Shown here: positions 37,650-47,076 of the stretch, piece after piece
How positions within the stretch are numbered: position 1 is the first letter of the stretch
How the letters are laid out: each line of letters begins with the position of its first letter
NCBI RefSeq assembly: GCF_008065135.1
Contig: NZ_CP042914.1
Span: forward strand, 2,108,001 to 2,172,000
Source of the DNA: Roseimaritima ulvae
GTDB taxonomy: Bacteria > Planctomycetota > Planctomycetia > Pirellulales > Pirellulaceae
Direction of reading: 5' to 3'
DNA length: 64,000 nt
Program-made: the position numbers and the translations under genes
The notes under the pieces: generated by a model
The model's input: only the letters and a program-made list of their open reading frames with translations
Told to the model about the DNA's origin: nothing
Databases searched by the model: none

Positions 37650-38156
37650 ATGTTTATCTCTCGGTCGTTCTGGTTTGGTGCCTGCTTACTAAGTCTGTTT
37701 GCAATCGCATCGAGCGGGTTCGCGGAAACCCCCGTCGAGGATGCTGTAGAAAGCCCTTCCGCCGCTGACCAAATCAAGGGCGATTGGGTGCAGTACCGCG
37801 ACACCGCGAACGGGCGCTACATGATGATCAAGCAACATCTTGGGGACCGGACAATCCTGACCACGTATGACCCTAACAAGGTCGCCATCTACTCGCATCA
37901 ATCGGACTATGTGGTCGACGATGCGGGGGATATCCCCGTCTTCCGCTACAAAAATAAAGTGGTGCGTATCGGCCCCAATGCCGGAGCAGAAGATGCCCGT
38001 GAGCACGCATACCATTTCCGGGTCGTCGACGACAAATTCTACGAACTCCATGGCATGCTGCCGGATGCGGAGCATCCTCCCCGAATGACCGTTTGGGAGC
38101 GGCTGAAAGTCCATCCGATCGAGAACCCTGCGGAATCGTTGCAGCGGGGTAAGTAG
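37650..38156 (+). CDS. Small secreted protein of unknown function
   Basis: 168 residues with signal peptide (MFISRSFWFGACLLSLFAIA, cleavage near GFA-ET). The mature part has IKGDWVQYRDTANGRYMMIK and MTVWERLKVHPIENP, a compact beta-rich domain of about 110 residues that resembles the small DUF families of ligand-binding lipocalin-like folds, but I cannot assign it. It lies 33 nt after the ZIP gene, so it may be co-transcribed. Confidence 0.7.
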   Translation: MFISRSFWFGACLLSLFAIASSGFAETPVEDAVESPSAADQIKGDWVQYRDTANGRYMMIKQHLGDRTILTTYDPNKVAIYSHQSDYVVDDAGDIPVFRYKNKVVRIGPNAGAEDAREHAYHFRVVDDKFYELHGMLPDAEHPPRMTVWERLKVHPIENPAESLQRGK

Positions 38157-38249
38157 CCCCGTATCCGCCGCTCATTCGTGGTTACAATGGTGGGGCCTAA
38201 TCGTTTCTGCTCGCCTTCTTCGTTTCCCCTCGGACTGGATTCGCTCCTC

Positions 38250-39416
38250 ATGAAAATCATTGCTTCGCTTGCACCTGCTCTGTTGTTGGTTGGCTGGCTG
38301 TTTTCTAGCCCAACGCCGTTGGCTGCCGCCGATGCCGAGCCTTACACGCCGCTGGTCTATGAGGGCGGCGAAGGCATCGGCAAGGGCAAACATATCGTGC
38401 TGATCGCCAACGATCACGAATACCGCTCGGAGCAAACCTGTCCGCTGTTGGCCAAGGTTCTGGCCAAACGCTACGGCTTTCGCTGTACCGTCTTGTTTGG
38501 GCTCGACGACGACGGAGCCATCAAGCCGGGCGCGAAAAACACCCCTGGCATGAAAGCTCTCCGCGACGCAGACCTGCTGTTCTTCTTCACGCGGTTTATG
38601 AATCTGCCCGACCAACAAGCCGATGCGTTGGTGGACTATTTCGAACGCGGCGGCCCGGTCGTCGGCGTCCGCACCTCCACCCACTGCTTCAACGGCCAAC
38701 AAGGCAAATGGGCCAAGCTGAACTACAACTACAGTGGCGATGATTATCGCGGCGGCTTGGGCGAGCAGGTGTTTGGCAACACTTGGCACAAGCAGCGCGG
38801 GCAGAGCCACTACGGGCAGAACCATGTGATGGGCAGTCGCATCACGCCGGTCAGCTCGGCCACCGATCACCCCATCCTCCGCGGCATCGATTCGATCCAC
38901 GCCTACTCGGGTGCCTACAAATCTCAGCCGCCCGCCGACGCCACCCCGCTGCTGGAAGTGCAGGTGCTCAATACGCTGGCTCCCAGCGATGATATTCGCA
39001 GCGAGTCGCCGGTCGTCAATGCCGGCTGGACCCGCGACAGCTACGTGGCTCCCTCGGGCGACAAGAAGCAAGCTCGCGTGGTTTACACCTCCTTTGGTGC
39101 TTCGGAAGACCTGCAGGACGAAGCCGCGCGGCGGTTCCTGGTCAACGCTTGCCTGTGGGCCGCGGGCATGGAAGACCAAATCACGCCTGACCTGGACGTT
39201 CGCATCGTCGGTGACTACGCCCCCACACCGTACACCAATGGAGCGTTTTTCTATGAAGGAGTCAAACCGTCGCAGCTGAGCGGATGGGACAGCCGGATCA
39301 TGCCCGCCGATGCGCCGGTGGCCGGCATGGATGACCCCAAGTCCGCCGCCAAACGCAAACGCATCCTGGCCAACCGCCCCGAGATGCGAGCCCGCTTGGA
39401 ATCGCCCGCACCGTAA
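38250..39416 (+). CDS. Secreted ThuA-like domain protein
   Basis: 388 residues from ATG (MKIIASLAPALLLVGW); an upstream frame of 24 codons is rejected. Signal peptide to about residue 28. The ThuA/glutamine-amidotransferase-like fold follows: HIVLIANDHEYRSEQTCPLL, DLLFFFTRFMNLPDQQADAL, YFERGGPVVGVRTSTHCF, then VYTSFGASEDLQDEAARRFL. ThuA-like proteins are frequent in planctomycetes beside sugar oxidoreductases; the role is probably in carbohydrate use. A family E repeat follows the stop codon. Confidence 0.82.
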   Translation: MKIIASLAPALLLVGWLFSSPTPLAAADAEPYTPLVYEGGEGIGKGKHIVLIANDHEYRSEQTCPLLAKVLAKRYGFRCTVLFGLDDDGAIKPGAKNTPGMKALRDADLLFFFTRFMNLPDQQADALVDYFERGGPVVGVRTSTHCFNGQQGKWAKLNYNYSGDDYRGGLGEQVFGNTWHKQRGQSHYGQNHVMGSRITPVSSATDHPILRGIDSIHAYSGAYKSQPPADATPLLEVQVLNTLAPSDDIRSESPVVNAGWTRDSYVAPSGDKKQARVVYTSFGASEDLQDEAARRFLVNACLWAAGMEDQITPDLDVRIVGDYAPTPYTNGAFFYEGVKPSQLSGWDSRIMPADAPVAGMDDPKSAAKRKRILANRPEMRARLESPAP

Positions 39417-39446
39417 GCAGGCACGCCGTCGTCCCACTGCAGCTTT

Positions 39447-39540
39447 CAGCCGCGAAGCGGCGGCGTCATGTAGCCATGGGCGCGAGCCCATGGACCCGGT
39501 GACACAAGACGGCGCAAAGTCCCAACGGGACGACATCGCC
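39447..39540. repeat. Family E repeat
   Basis: Contains GCCGCGAAGCGGCGGCGTCA, CATGGGCGCGAGCCCATGG and GTCCCAACGGGACGACAT, each palindromic. It matches 60755-60845 almost throughout and 21608-21650 in its first half. Confidence 0.88.
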
Positions 39541-39681
39541 CTCCGGGACTCAAGACGCGTCGCTCAAAAGGGTTGCATGCCCTCGTAGATCCAATGCAAA
39601 CGGCACGGGACGCCAGCCCCCGGTTCCCGCCGCGGACGATGCGCGCGGTAACCGGTCGCTAGTGCGATGCGGCTGATATCT

Positions 39682-41346
39682 CTAATTCGACAACGGCGAC
39701 GGATCAAAATCGGCGTAGGCGGCTTTTAACGCTTCGGTGTCGGCCGCCGACCAGGCTTGCGGGGCCGTCACGTCGATCCAGGCGTCGATGTATTCGGCCG
39801 GCGAATAGTTGTGGGCGTAGCCGATCGGGGCGCTGGTGGCCATCGGCACGTCAAAGCCGACCTGTAGGAACGTCACCAGCGGGAACCAACGAAAGTGCGG
39901 CGACACATCGGGCGCTTTTTCTCCGACCAGCCAGTCCGGTTTGTGCCAGGCCAGCGACGGCGAAAACCAGGCCATCGGATCACTGCCGTGTTGCAGGTAC
40001 ATGATCCGCATCGCGCCCCATGGCGTGCCTGTCGGCGTCGAACTTCCCTCGTGGTTCATGAACCGCACCAGATCACTCTGGCGGAATTCCGGCAGCCACG
40101 CCGGCGTGCCCGGCTTGCGGTTGCGGACCAGTTCCGGCCACATCGTGCTGGGGAACGGCGGCCCGGACAGTACCGCGCCGTCGATCGGGTCGCTGATCAA
40201 ATCATAAAAGTCGAGTGCTGCTTCGCTGCCCAACGATCCCAGGCTCAGCCCAAACAGGTACAGCCGCGGCCGGGTCTCCGCCGGTAACGCGGTCCAGTGC
40301 GCATAGACCTCGTTGAACAAGGCTTCGGCGGAATGGCGCGAACGATCCGGATCCACCATGATCGTCAACCAGCTGGGCAGATAAGAGTACTGCATCGATA
40401 CCGTCGCGATGTCGCCGTCGTGGAGGTATTCCAAGGGATCAACGGCCGAAGGGTCCAGCCAGCCGGTACCGGTGGGGGTGGCAACGATCAAGACTTTGCG
40501 TTCAAAGCCGCCCACGCGGATCAATTCTTCAACCGCCACCTCGGCCCGCTCCTGCAGTGAATCGCGAGTGTTGTAACCGGCGTAAACGCGTAGCGGCGGC
40601 TTGGCGGGGCGGCCGGTCAGTTGCGAAATATCGGCCGCGGTGGGGCCGGCCGCGACGAAGCGTTTGCCGTTCTTGCCGATCTCGCTCCAATTGATCAACG
40701 ATTCGGAACTTCCCGAAGCCGTCGCCGCGGTCGGCTCGGCAAGCTCGGTGTCGACCGCATGGTCGATCGCCGCAAAGGTTTCGTCCAGGGCCCGCAAAGC
40801 CGTGCGGACGATCAAGCCGTTGACCAAGTTGAAGCCGACGATGCTCAGTACCAGCACCGACACGACAAACGCTACGCGAGGTGGCATCACATGGGTCAGC
40901 CAATGCGAGAACACACGGACCAAAAAACCGATCCCGCGGCCGGCAAGCAACAGCACAATGGCGACCAGCACCGCGATCAAGAAGACTCGCATCGGATACG
41001 ACGAGTCCACGTCCGGCATCTGCATGCGAACGCGAATCGAATTCTGCCAAACGGTCATCTGAGTCAGCGTGATGAGGGCCACCACCCCCGGCACGGCCAA
41101 AAATCCGATACGGATGCGGTGGGCGTTCTTCGGCACCAACTCGCGGAGCTGCATGAACCGCCAAAGTGCGATCAGGGCGACGCCAATAGCGTAGCCCACG
41201 AACAGCGATATCCCCCCCAGCAAGCCCTGCATCAGCGGCGGCCGCGGCAGCAGGGAAGGCGTCAGCGAAGCACTGAAAAACAGCAGCCCCACAGCGGTTG
41301 CCGCCGGCGAAAACGAAGCCGGCAGTCGCCTGAGCCAGTGAACCAT
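39682..41346 (-). CDS. Membrane alpha/beta hydrolase (Abhydrolase_9 type)
   Basis: 554 residues from ATG (MVHWLRRLPASFSPAA); a frame open 28 codons further upstream is less likely. Five or so membrane helices in the first 210 residues, then a soluble hydrolase half with nucleophile elbow GLSLGS at about residue 367. Fits the two-domain family PF15420/PF10081, whose members are uncharacterised membrane esterases or lipases. Catalytic Asp/His candidates lie in QHGSDPMAWF and AHNYSP near the C terminus. It stands alone. Confidence 0.85.
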   Translation of the reverse strand: MVHWLRRLPASFSPAATAVGLLFFSASLTPSLLPRPPLMQGLLGGISLFVGYAIGVALIALWRFMQLRELVPKNAHRIRIGFLAVPGVVALITLTQMTVWQNSIRVRMQMPDVDSSYPMRVFLIAVLVAIVLLLAGRGIGFLVRVFSHWLTHVMPPRVAFVVSVLVLSIVGFNLVNGLIVRTALRALDETFAAIDHAVDTELAEPTAATASGSSESLINWSEIGKNGKRFVAAGPTAADISQLTGRPAKPPLRVYAGYNTRDSLQERAEVAVEELIRVGGFERKVLIVATPTGTGWLDPSAVDPLEYLHDGDIATVSMQYSYLPSWLTIMVDPDRSRHSAEALFNEVYAHWTALPAETRPRLYLFGLSLGSLGSEAALDFYDLISDPIDGAVLSGPPFPSTMWPELVRNRKPGTPAWLPEFRQSDLVRFMNHEGSSTPTGTPWGAMRIMYLQHGSDPMAWFSPSLAWHKPDWLVGEKAPDVSPHFRWFPLVTFLQVGFDVPMATSAPIGYAHNYSPAEYIDAWIDVTAPQAWSAADTEALKAAYADFDPSPLSN

Positions 41347-41575
41347 TGCGCGTCGAACGTTTTGATGTTTCAAGGTTTGGCCACCATTGGCTTTGCACTG
41401 CCGTCGACTCGAACACGCGAGCGGTATCAATTTGATGACGGTGCGAGAGTCACGAAATGAGCGAAATCGAATGGAAACGCTGGTTTTTAAAGATGTGTCC
41501 GGTTTGGCATGTCAGCTGCGTTACTTCAGTACTGTTACTATTCCTCCCAGTTACCTCCCTAAGAGGATCCAAGCT

Positions 41576-41890
41576 ATGAAACGCTTTTTAATGATTGCCC
41601 TTGCCGGTGCCGCCTTGACCTTCTTCATGCCCGCCAAGGAATCGAAGGCTGCGGACATCTATATTGGCGGCGGCCACGGTTACGGGCATGGCGGCGGTTA
41701 CTATAGCAGGCGGTCCTTCGGCCATCATCGCGGCCCTTACAGCGGCTACCACCACTCCCACCACGATTTCCGTCTGCGAGTGGCCCCGCCGTACCGCGGA
41801 CCGTATCGATCGTATCGTCCCTACCGCGGCCACCGAGGCCTGCATCTGGACGTCGGCCCGCTGCACCTGGGCATCGGTCGTCATCGCTAA
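41576..41890 (+). CDS. Small secreted His/Gly/Tyr/Arg-rich protein
   Basis: 104 residues. ATG with AGAGGA 8 nt upstream. A signal peptide (MKRFLMIALAGAALTFF ... SKA-AD) precedes a mature part dominated by His, Gly, Tyr and Arg (GGGHGYGHGGGYYSRRSFGH, then YRGPYRSYRPYRGHRG). Composition suggests metal binding or a structural cell-envelope role; nothing more specific can be said. The same kind of small His-rich exported protein is common in planctomycetes. Confidence 0.75.
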   Translation: MKRFLMIALAGAALTFFMPAKESKAADIYIGGGHGYGHGGGYYSRRSFGHHRGPYSGYHHSHHDFRLRVAPPYRGPYRSYRPYRGHRGLHLDVGPLHLGIGRHR

Positions 41891-43065
41891 GCGACCCGAA
41901 ACGCTCGGCAAGTAGCCGCGGGCAAGACCGTGCCGTGTGGTTCGCCGTTTCCCGCGGCTTCTTTCCTCAATCTTCCTGCCCTCTAAACCACGCGCCGCCA
42001 CTGCTGCGGCGCCAATCTTCCTACCTGCCGCGACAAGAGCCGAGTACGACCGTCGCGGCTAGCCCCGGCAGAGAATAGGTAGGAATATAGAGGTAGGAAG
42101 ATGATGCGCGGGTCTTGCGCCAGCCTCGTTCTTCTTGCCCAACCTTTCAGCAGAAGAATCAACTATCCTCGCTCGTCCCCGCGTGCCGCGCTTCAACCGT
42201 CCGCCCCGCCCCCAAGTTGCGGACGAATCAGAAGCAACGACCGCGCACTATCATTCTGTTGGTCATCCTTCAGTTTCTTGCTGCCTTCGCATCTTCCTGT
42301 CAAACCTGCGGGCATCTTGAAACATAGCGCGCCGGGGACAGTCTACGCGAGCCATTCTGCCAGCACCCAGCAGCAGCATTCACTGTCCCCGACCGCCCGA
42401 AGAATGACAGGAAGATGGGTGACAGGAAGATGGATGCGCGCACCTTTGTTCTTGCCCTGAATCTTCTTGCCCAATTCTTCAGCGGCGGAATCAGCCCTTA
42501 ACGTGCCGCGTTTCATCTGCCTGCTCCGTCCCCAGATTGCCGAGCGCACCAAAAGCAACGACCGCGCACTATCATTCTGTTAGTCATCCTTCAGTTTCTT
42601 GCTGCCTTCGCATCTTCCTGTCAAACCTGCGGGCATCTTGAAGCGAGCTTGCCAGACGCGCGCCGGGGACAGTCTACGCGAGCCATTCTGCCAGCACCCA
42701 GCAGCAGCATTCACTGTCCCCGACCGCCCAAAGAATGACAGGAAGATGGGTGACAGGAAGATGGATGCGCGCACCTTTGTTCTTGCCCTGAATCTTCTTG
42801 CCCAATTCTTCAGCGGCGGAATCAGCCCTTAACGTGCCGCGTTTCATCTGCCTGCTCCGTCCCCAAATTGCCGGGCGCACCAAAAGCAACGACCGCGCAC
42901 TATCATTCTGTTGGTCATCCTTCAGTTCCTTGCTGCCTTCGCATCTTCCTGTCCCCCATCTTCCTGTCAAACCTGCGGGCATCTTGAAACGAGCTTGCAG
43001 TCCCAGAGACGCACTTCAATCAACAGGCGTGGAGGCCCATGCGGCGGTTTGGCACCCAAGTGTGG
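41891..43065. other. Large intergenic region with direct repeats
   Basis: 1175 nt without a supportable gene. It holds the 331-bp direct-repeat array (42110-43000) and, before it, short AGGTAGGAA-type repeats (about 42070-42100). Several short ORFs cross the array but change frame between copies and are not supported. Confidence 0.7.
42110..43000. repeat. Direct-repeat array, period about 331 bp
   Basis: The word CTTCTTGCCCAA recurs at 42131, 42463 and about 42794, giving a period of 331-332 bp and about 2.7 copies. Each unit contains a GACAGGAAGATG pair and its inverse CATCTTCCTGTC, a CCGCGCACTATCATTCTGTT block and CCAGCACCCAGCAGCAGCAT. Copies 2 and 3 are nearly identical; copy 1 is more diverged at its left end and lacks the CAGACGCG insert. 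No ORF is conserved across units. Confidence 0.88.
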
Positions 43066-43401
43066 TTAGGCTTTTTCTGGCAGCAGGATCGTGACCAAGA
43101 CCGATGAGTCCTCGAGGGCTTCGAGGGCATGCGGCGCCGCGGCGGTTAAAAACAGCAGATCGCCGGCGACGAGTTCTTGGGGGTTGCCTCCGGACGTGAA
43201 CTGGATTCGCCCTTCCAGGCACTGAACGGTGATGTCGCTCGGAGCCTGGTGCTCGGCGATCTTTTTGCCGGCCGGCAGGACCAGCCGCAGCACCTTCATG
43301 TGGTCGGTCTGCAACAGCGTGCTGGTCTTTGTGTCCGCGACCTGCTCTTTCAGCGGTCGAATGCTGATGACTTCGCCCGGGCTTGCGTGGTGAATCGCCA
43401 T
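43066..43401 (-). CDS. Cupin-domain protein
   Basis: 111 residues from ATG (MAIHHASPGEVISIRPL) with AAGGA 9 nt upstream; a longer frame of 19 codons is rejected. A single cupin with LVLPAGKKIAEHQAPSDITV and VAGDLLFLTAAAPHALEALE, which provide the two His-containing metal motifs. Such small cupins bind a divalent metal or a small ligand. The divergent cbb3 oxidase locus starts 490 nt away. A stress role is plausible but unproven. Confidence 0.83.
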   Translation of the reverse strand: MAIHHASPGEVISIRPLKEQVADTKTSTLLQTDHMKVLRLVLPAGKKIAEHQAPSDITVQCLEGRIQFTSGGNPQELVAGDLLFLTAAAPHALEALEDSSVLVTILLPEKA

Positions 43402-43890
43402 TTGTCTGTTCCTTGCCGTAAAGCCGTTCGGGTTATGTGGATGGTGTCTTTCTGTCACGGCTCTGCTGCTCCGCGGTTGCTGGGCTGGGGCAGGCGGTGA
43501 ATAAAACTGTACTGCAGTGTGCAGAATTGGTTCTGTACGTCAAGGTGTAGGATGGCCGTGGAGGTTCTGCTCCGCCGTTCGCTGAGCGGCAGGGCGAGGG
43601 AGCGTCGGGGCAGGAGACGAGGGATTGCCGGCCGCCCCCCCCCGGCACGGCGAACGCTTACAATGTGCGTCGTCGTCACGGTGCGGCGGGGCATAGTCGT
43701 GCGGTCTGGCGCGCCTGTTGGGCGTAGCTGCGACACGGTGCCACAGTGGGCGAGCCGGCGCAGCGTCGAAGTGCCGCGATTGGTTTTCGTTTGCGGAGCT
43801 TTGCGGTTTCCTCGCCTGCTGGTACTGTATTTGAACTGGTCCGTGACCAACGAGTTCTGTTCGTTGAATTTTGAGACTTCGAGTTTAAGC
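43402..43890. other. Divergent region upstream of the cbb3 oxidase locus
   Basis: 489 nt. An open frame joins ccoNO from 43519 but reads as Arg/Pro-rich nonsense, so it is treated as non-coding. It contains a run of nine C (43635-43643). The oxidase promoter is expected here; no TTGAT-N4-ATCAA Fnr/Anr box was found by eye. Confidence 0.5.
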
Positions 43891-46254
43891 ATGACAACCG
43901 ATATGGCGCAAGACGCACCGTCTGAGAAAGGTCCATCGTCGTCCCTGGCTGAGGAACGCATGGAGTCGTATTCGTACGACGACACGATTGTGCGTTTGTT
44001 TGTGACCGCCACGATATTTTGGGGTGCCGTCGCCACGTTGATGGGCTTGATTGTGGCCTTGTTGTTGGTGTTGCCGACGCTGGGGGGGGGCACGCCCTGG
44101 ATCTCGTTTGGCCGGTTGCGGCCGTTGCATACCAACGCAGCGATTTTTGCGTTTGCGGGCAACGGCATCTTTGCGGCCATCTATTACAGCACGCAGCGGT
44201 TGTGTAAGGCGCGGATGTGGAGTGACACCCTGAGTCAGCTGCACTTCTGGGGCTGGCAGGGGATCATCTTGGCGGCGGCAATCACTTTGCCGATGGGGAT
44301 TACGCAAGGCCGCGAGTACGCCGAGTTGGAATGGCCCATCGACATCGCCATCGCGGTGGTCTGGTTGCTGATTTTCGGCGGCAACTTTTTGATGACATTG
44401 ATCCATCGCCGCGAGCGTCACATGTACGTGGCTTTGTGGTTTTATATCGCCACGATCGTGACGGTGGCTTTGCTGCACGTGTTTAACAATTTGGTGGTGC
44501 CGGCCGGGTTGTTCAAAGGTTACAGCATCTACGCCGGGGTTCAGGACGCCTTCATGCAGTGGTGGTATGGGCACAACGCGGTGGCGTTTTTCTTGACCAC
44601 CCCCTTTTTAGGCTTGATGTACTACTTCCTGCCCAAAGCGGCCGAGCGTCCGGTGTTCAGTTATCGGTTGAGCATCATTCACTTCTGGTCGTTGGTGTTC
44701 ATCTATATCTGGGCCGGTCCGCACCACCTGCACTACACGGCCTTGCCGCAGTGGGCCTGCACGCTGGGGATGCTGTTCAGTGTGATGCTGTGGATGCCCA
44801 GCTGGGGCGGGATGTTAAACGGCTTGCTGACCCTGCGAGGCGCATGGCACAAGGTGGCGACGGATCCGGTGTTGAAGTTTTTTGTGGTCGGCGTGACGTT
44901 TTACGGGATGGCGACCTTTGAAGGGCCGATGCTGTCGATTCGCAGCGTCAACGCGCTCAGCCACTACACCGACTGGACGATCGCCCACGTGCACTCCGGC
45001 GCCTTGGGGTGGAACGGGTTCATGGTGTTTGGGATGATCTATTGGTTGCTGCCGCGGTTGTATCAGACCAAGATTTGGAGCGACCGATTGGTGGGGATCC
45101 ATTTTTGGACCGGCACGGTCGGGATTCTGTTGTACATCGTGCCGATCTATGCCGCTGGCTTGACGCAAGGCTTGATGTGGCGAGCCATGGACGACACCGG
45201 GCATCTGACCTATCCGCAATTCATTCTCACGCTCGAGCCGATTCTGCCGATGTGGTGGCTGCGTGTTCTTGGCGGAGCGTTGTACTTTGGCGGCGTGGTG
45301 ATGCTGGTCATTAATACTCTGATGACCTGGATGTCGCGTCCGGGAACTTATGAAGTGCCGGTGTACACCGCGCCCAAATTGACCAAGGAATACGCCGGCG
45401 ACGAGCAGCATCAGTCCAGCCGTTTGGACGACGCACCGGTGCTGGATTTGGCCAAGAAAGCGGACATCTGGGGCCGCATGGGCTGGCACCGGAAATGGGA
45501 ACGGCTGCCGGTCAAATTCACCGTGTTGACGACGCTCGCGGTGGTCATCGCCACGCTGTTTGAAGTCATTCCCACGTTCTTGATTAACAGCAACGTGCCC
45601 ACGATCGCCACGGTCAAACCTTACACGCCGCTGGAACTGGCCGGGCGACATCTGTATGTTTCCGAGGGCTGTTACAACTGCCATTCACAGATGATCCGGC
45701 CGATCGTGGCTGAGACTAAGCGATATGGCGATTACAGCAAACCAGGTGAGTTCATCTATGACCGTCCCTTCCAGTGGGGCAGTCGACGGATCGGCCCGGA
45801 CTTGGCGCGTGAAGGCGGCAAGCAGAGCAGTTTCTGGCACTGGACGCACTTCGAGAATCCCGAAAACGTCTCACCCGGTTCGGTGATGCCGGACTACCGT
45901 CACCTATTGCAAGAAGACCTGAACTACGACGCCATCGCGCCGCACGTGCAAGCCGCCGCGTACCTGGGGGCCCCGTACAGCGACGCCGACTTGAATGACA
46001 CCGCTGCGGTGGCCATGAAGCAAGCGGAATCGATCGCCGCCGACATCGTCCAGCAGGGCGGCCCGCCACTGACCTATGAGAAACAGGCGATCGCCCTGAT
46101 CGCTTACCTGCAACGCCTCGGTACGGATCTGTACCGCACCGAGGAACCCGACGTGGACGAAGCAGGGGAAGCGGCTGGAACCAGTGAAACAGCCGAGACC
46201 ACCGACCCCGCGGACGCTGACCAAACAGACGAACCCGAGGAGCCCCAGTCATGA
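43891..46254 (+). CDS. ccoNO: Fused cbb3 oxidase subunits I and II (CcoN-CcoO)
   Basis: 787 residues from ATG (MTTDMAQDAPSEKGPS) with GAG 9 nt upstream. Residues 1-480 are CcoN: twelve or so membrane helices with RLRPLHTNAAIFAFAGNGIF, VQDAFMQWWYGHNAVAFFLT, WAGPHHLHYTALPQW and DWTIAHVHSGALGWNGFMVF, which hold the haem and CuB ligands. From about 545 the CcoO part has a membrane anchor and the haem c site CYNCHSQMIRP at about 593. An acidic tail follows. Separate ccoN and ccoO genes are the rule in Proteobacteria, so this is a natural fusion. Its stop overlaps ccoQ by four bases. Confidence 0.96.
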   Translation: MTTDMAQDAPSEKGPSSSLAEERMESYSYDDTIVRLFVTATIFWGAVATLMGLIVALLLVLPTLGGGTPWISFGRLRPLHTNAAIFAFAGNGIFAAIYYSTQRLCKARMWSDTLSQLHFWGWQGIILAAAITLPMGITQGREYAELEWPIDIAIAVVWLLIFGGNFLMTLIHRRERHMYVALWFYIATIVTVALLHVFNNLVVPAGLFKGYSIYAGVQDAFMQWWYGHNAVAFFLTTPFLGLMYYFLPKAAERPVFSYRLSIIHFWSLVFIYIWAGPHHLHYTALPQWACTLGMLFSVMLWMPSWGGMLNGLLTLRGAWHKVATDPVLKFFVVGVTFYGMATFEGPMLSIRSVNALSHYTDWTIAHVHSGALGWNGFMVFGMIYWLLPRLYQTKIWSDRLVGIHFWTGTVGILLYIVPIYAAGLTQGLMWRAMDDTGHLTYPQFILTLEPILPMWWLRVLGGALYFGGVVMLVINTLMTWMSRPGTYEVPVYTAPKLTKEYAGDEQHQSSRLDDAPVLDLAKKADIWGRMGWHRKWERLPVKFTVLTTLAVVIATLFEVIPTFLINSNVPTIATVKPYTPLELAGRHLYVSEGCYNCHSQMIRPIVAETKRYGDYSKPGEFIYDRPFQWGSRRIGPDLAREGGKQSSFWHWTHFENPENVSPGSVMPDYRHLLQEDLNYDAIAPHVQAAAYLGAPYSDADLNDTAAVAMKQAESIAADIVQQGGPPLTYEKQAIALIAYLQRLGTDLYRTEEPDVDEAGEAAGTSETAETTDPADADQTDEPEEPQS

Positions 46255-46430
46255 TCAGAGACCTAGTGAGTTATTTGGACTATTCCATCTGTGCGGAATG
46301 GGCTCTGGGGCTGTTCTTCGCGGCCTTTACGGGAATTGTGTTTAGTGCCTTTCGACTAAGCCGCGACGCGTCGGAGCGTTTCGCGGCGATTGCGATCAGC
46401 GACCAAGTGGAGGACCCACGCGATGAGTGA
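46251..46430 (+). CDS. ccoQ: CcoQ-like small membrane subunit
   Basis: 59 residues, starting MIRDLVSYLDYSICAEWALG, with one membrane helix (ALGLFFAAFTGIVFSAF) and a short charged tail. Start overlaps the ccoNO stop (ATGA); the end overlaps ccoP by 8 nt. CcoQ stabilises the cbb3 complex in other bacteria. Identity rests on position, size and topology, because CcoQ sequences diverge strongly. Confidence 0.78.
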   Translation: MIRDLVSYLDYSICAEWALGLFFAAFTGIVFSAFRLSRDASERFAAIAISDQVEDPRDE

Positions 46431-47043
46431 TGCACCCCGTACCGGACATAATTACGACGGCATCGAAGAGTACGACAATCCACTGCCCGGTTGGTGGAAG
46501 TGGCTGTTCATCGGCACGATCGCGTTTTCGCCCTTCTATTGGGTCTATTACCACTCGGGCGTCGCAGGCCGCAGCGTGGAGGATCAATACGGGGTGGCAT
46601 TGGCGGCCGCCACGCGGTTGCAGTTTGCCGAAATCGGGGACCTGCAACCCGATACCGAAACGATTGCCCGATACATGCACAAAGACAACTGGGTGCGAGT
46701 CGGTCACTCGGTGTTTCAAGCCAACTGCATCTCCTGCCACGGGCGCGAAGGGGAAGGCCAAATCGGGCCCAACCTAACCGACGAGCATTTTAAGAACATC
46801 ACCACGCTGGCGGACATCGCTACGGTGATCAACAAGGGCGCTGGCAACGGTGCCATGCCGGCTTGGGCCAACCGCCTGCATCCCAACGAAATCGTGTTGG
46901 TGTCGGCTTACGTGGCCTCGCTGCGAGGCAAAGATCTTTCCGGTCCCCGGGGCCCTGAGGGACGCAACATCGCCCCCTGGCCCGAACCACCTCCGGAACC
47001 GGAAGAAGATGCCGACCAGGACGCAGCGGAACAGGATTCCTAA
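46423..47043 (+). CDS. ccoP: cbb3 oxidase subunit III, monoheme CcoP
   Basis: 206 residues from ATG (MSDAPRTGHNYDGIEEYDNP) with GGAGGA about 8 nt upstream. The start and DNPLPGWWKWLFIGTIAFSP membrane anchor are classic CcoP. Only one haem c motif is present (CISCH at about 105), with a Met ligand likely in AMPAWANRL, whereas proteobacterial CcoP has two. The Pro/Glu/Asp tail is low complexity. It passes electrons from a soluble donor to CcoO/CcoN. Confidence 0.93.
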   Translation: MSDAPRTGHNYDGIEEYDNPLPGWWKWLFIGTIAFSPFYWVYYHSGVAGRSVEDQYGVALAAATRLQFAEIGDLQPDTETIARYMHKDNWVRVGHSVFQANCISCHGREGEGQIGPNLTDEHFKNITTLADIATVINKGAGNGAMPAWANRLHPNEIVLVSAYVASLRGKDLSGPRGPEGRNIAPWPEPPPEPEEDADQDAAEQDS

Positions 47044-47076
47044 CTCCTAACCACCCCACCACCGCGGAGTCCTCTG

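Noticed and set aside
38172-39536. A 454-codon open frame opposite the ThuA-like gene
   Set aside because: It is antisense to a well-supported gene and begins inside a family E repeat.
42345-42985. Short minus-strand ORFs of 64-102 codons in the 331-bp array
   Set aside because: They repeat with the array, differ at their ends and have no start signal; treated as non-coding.
43519-43890. N-terminal extension of ccoNO
   Set aside because: The frame is open but Arg/Pro-rich and unlike CcoN; the ATG at 43891 has a suitable ribosome binding site and the next residues lead directly to the CcoN start.
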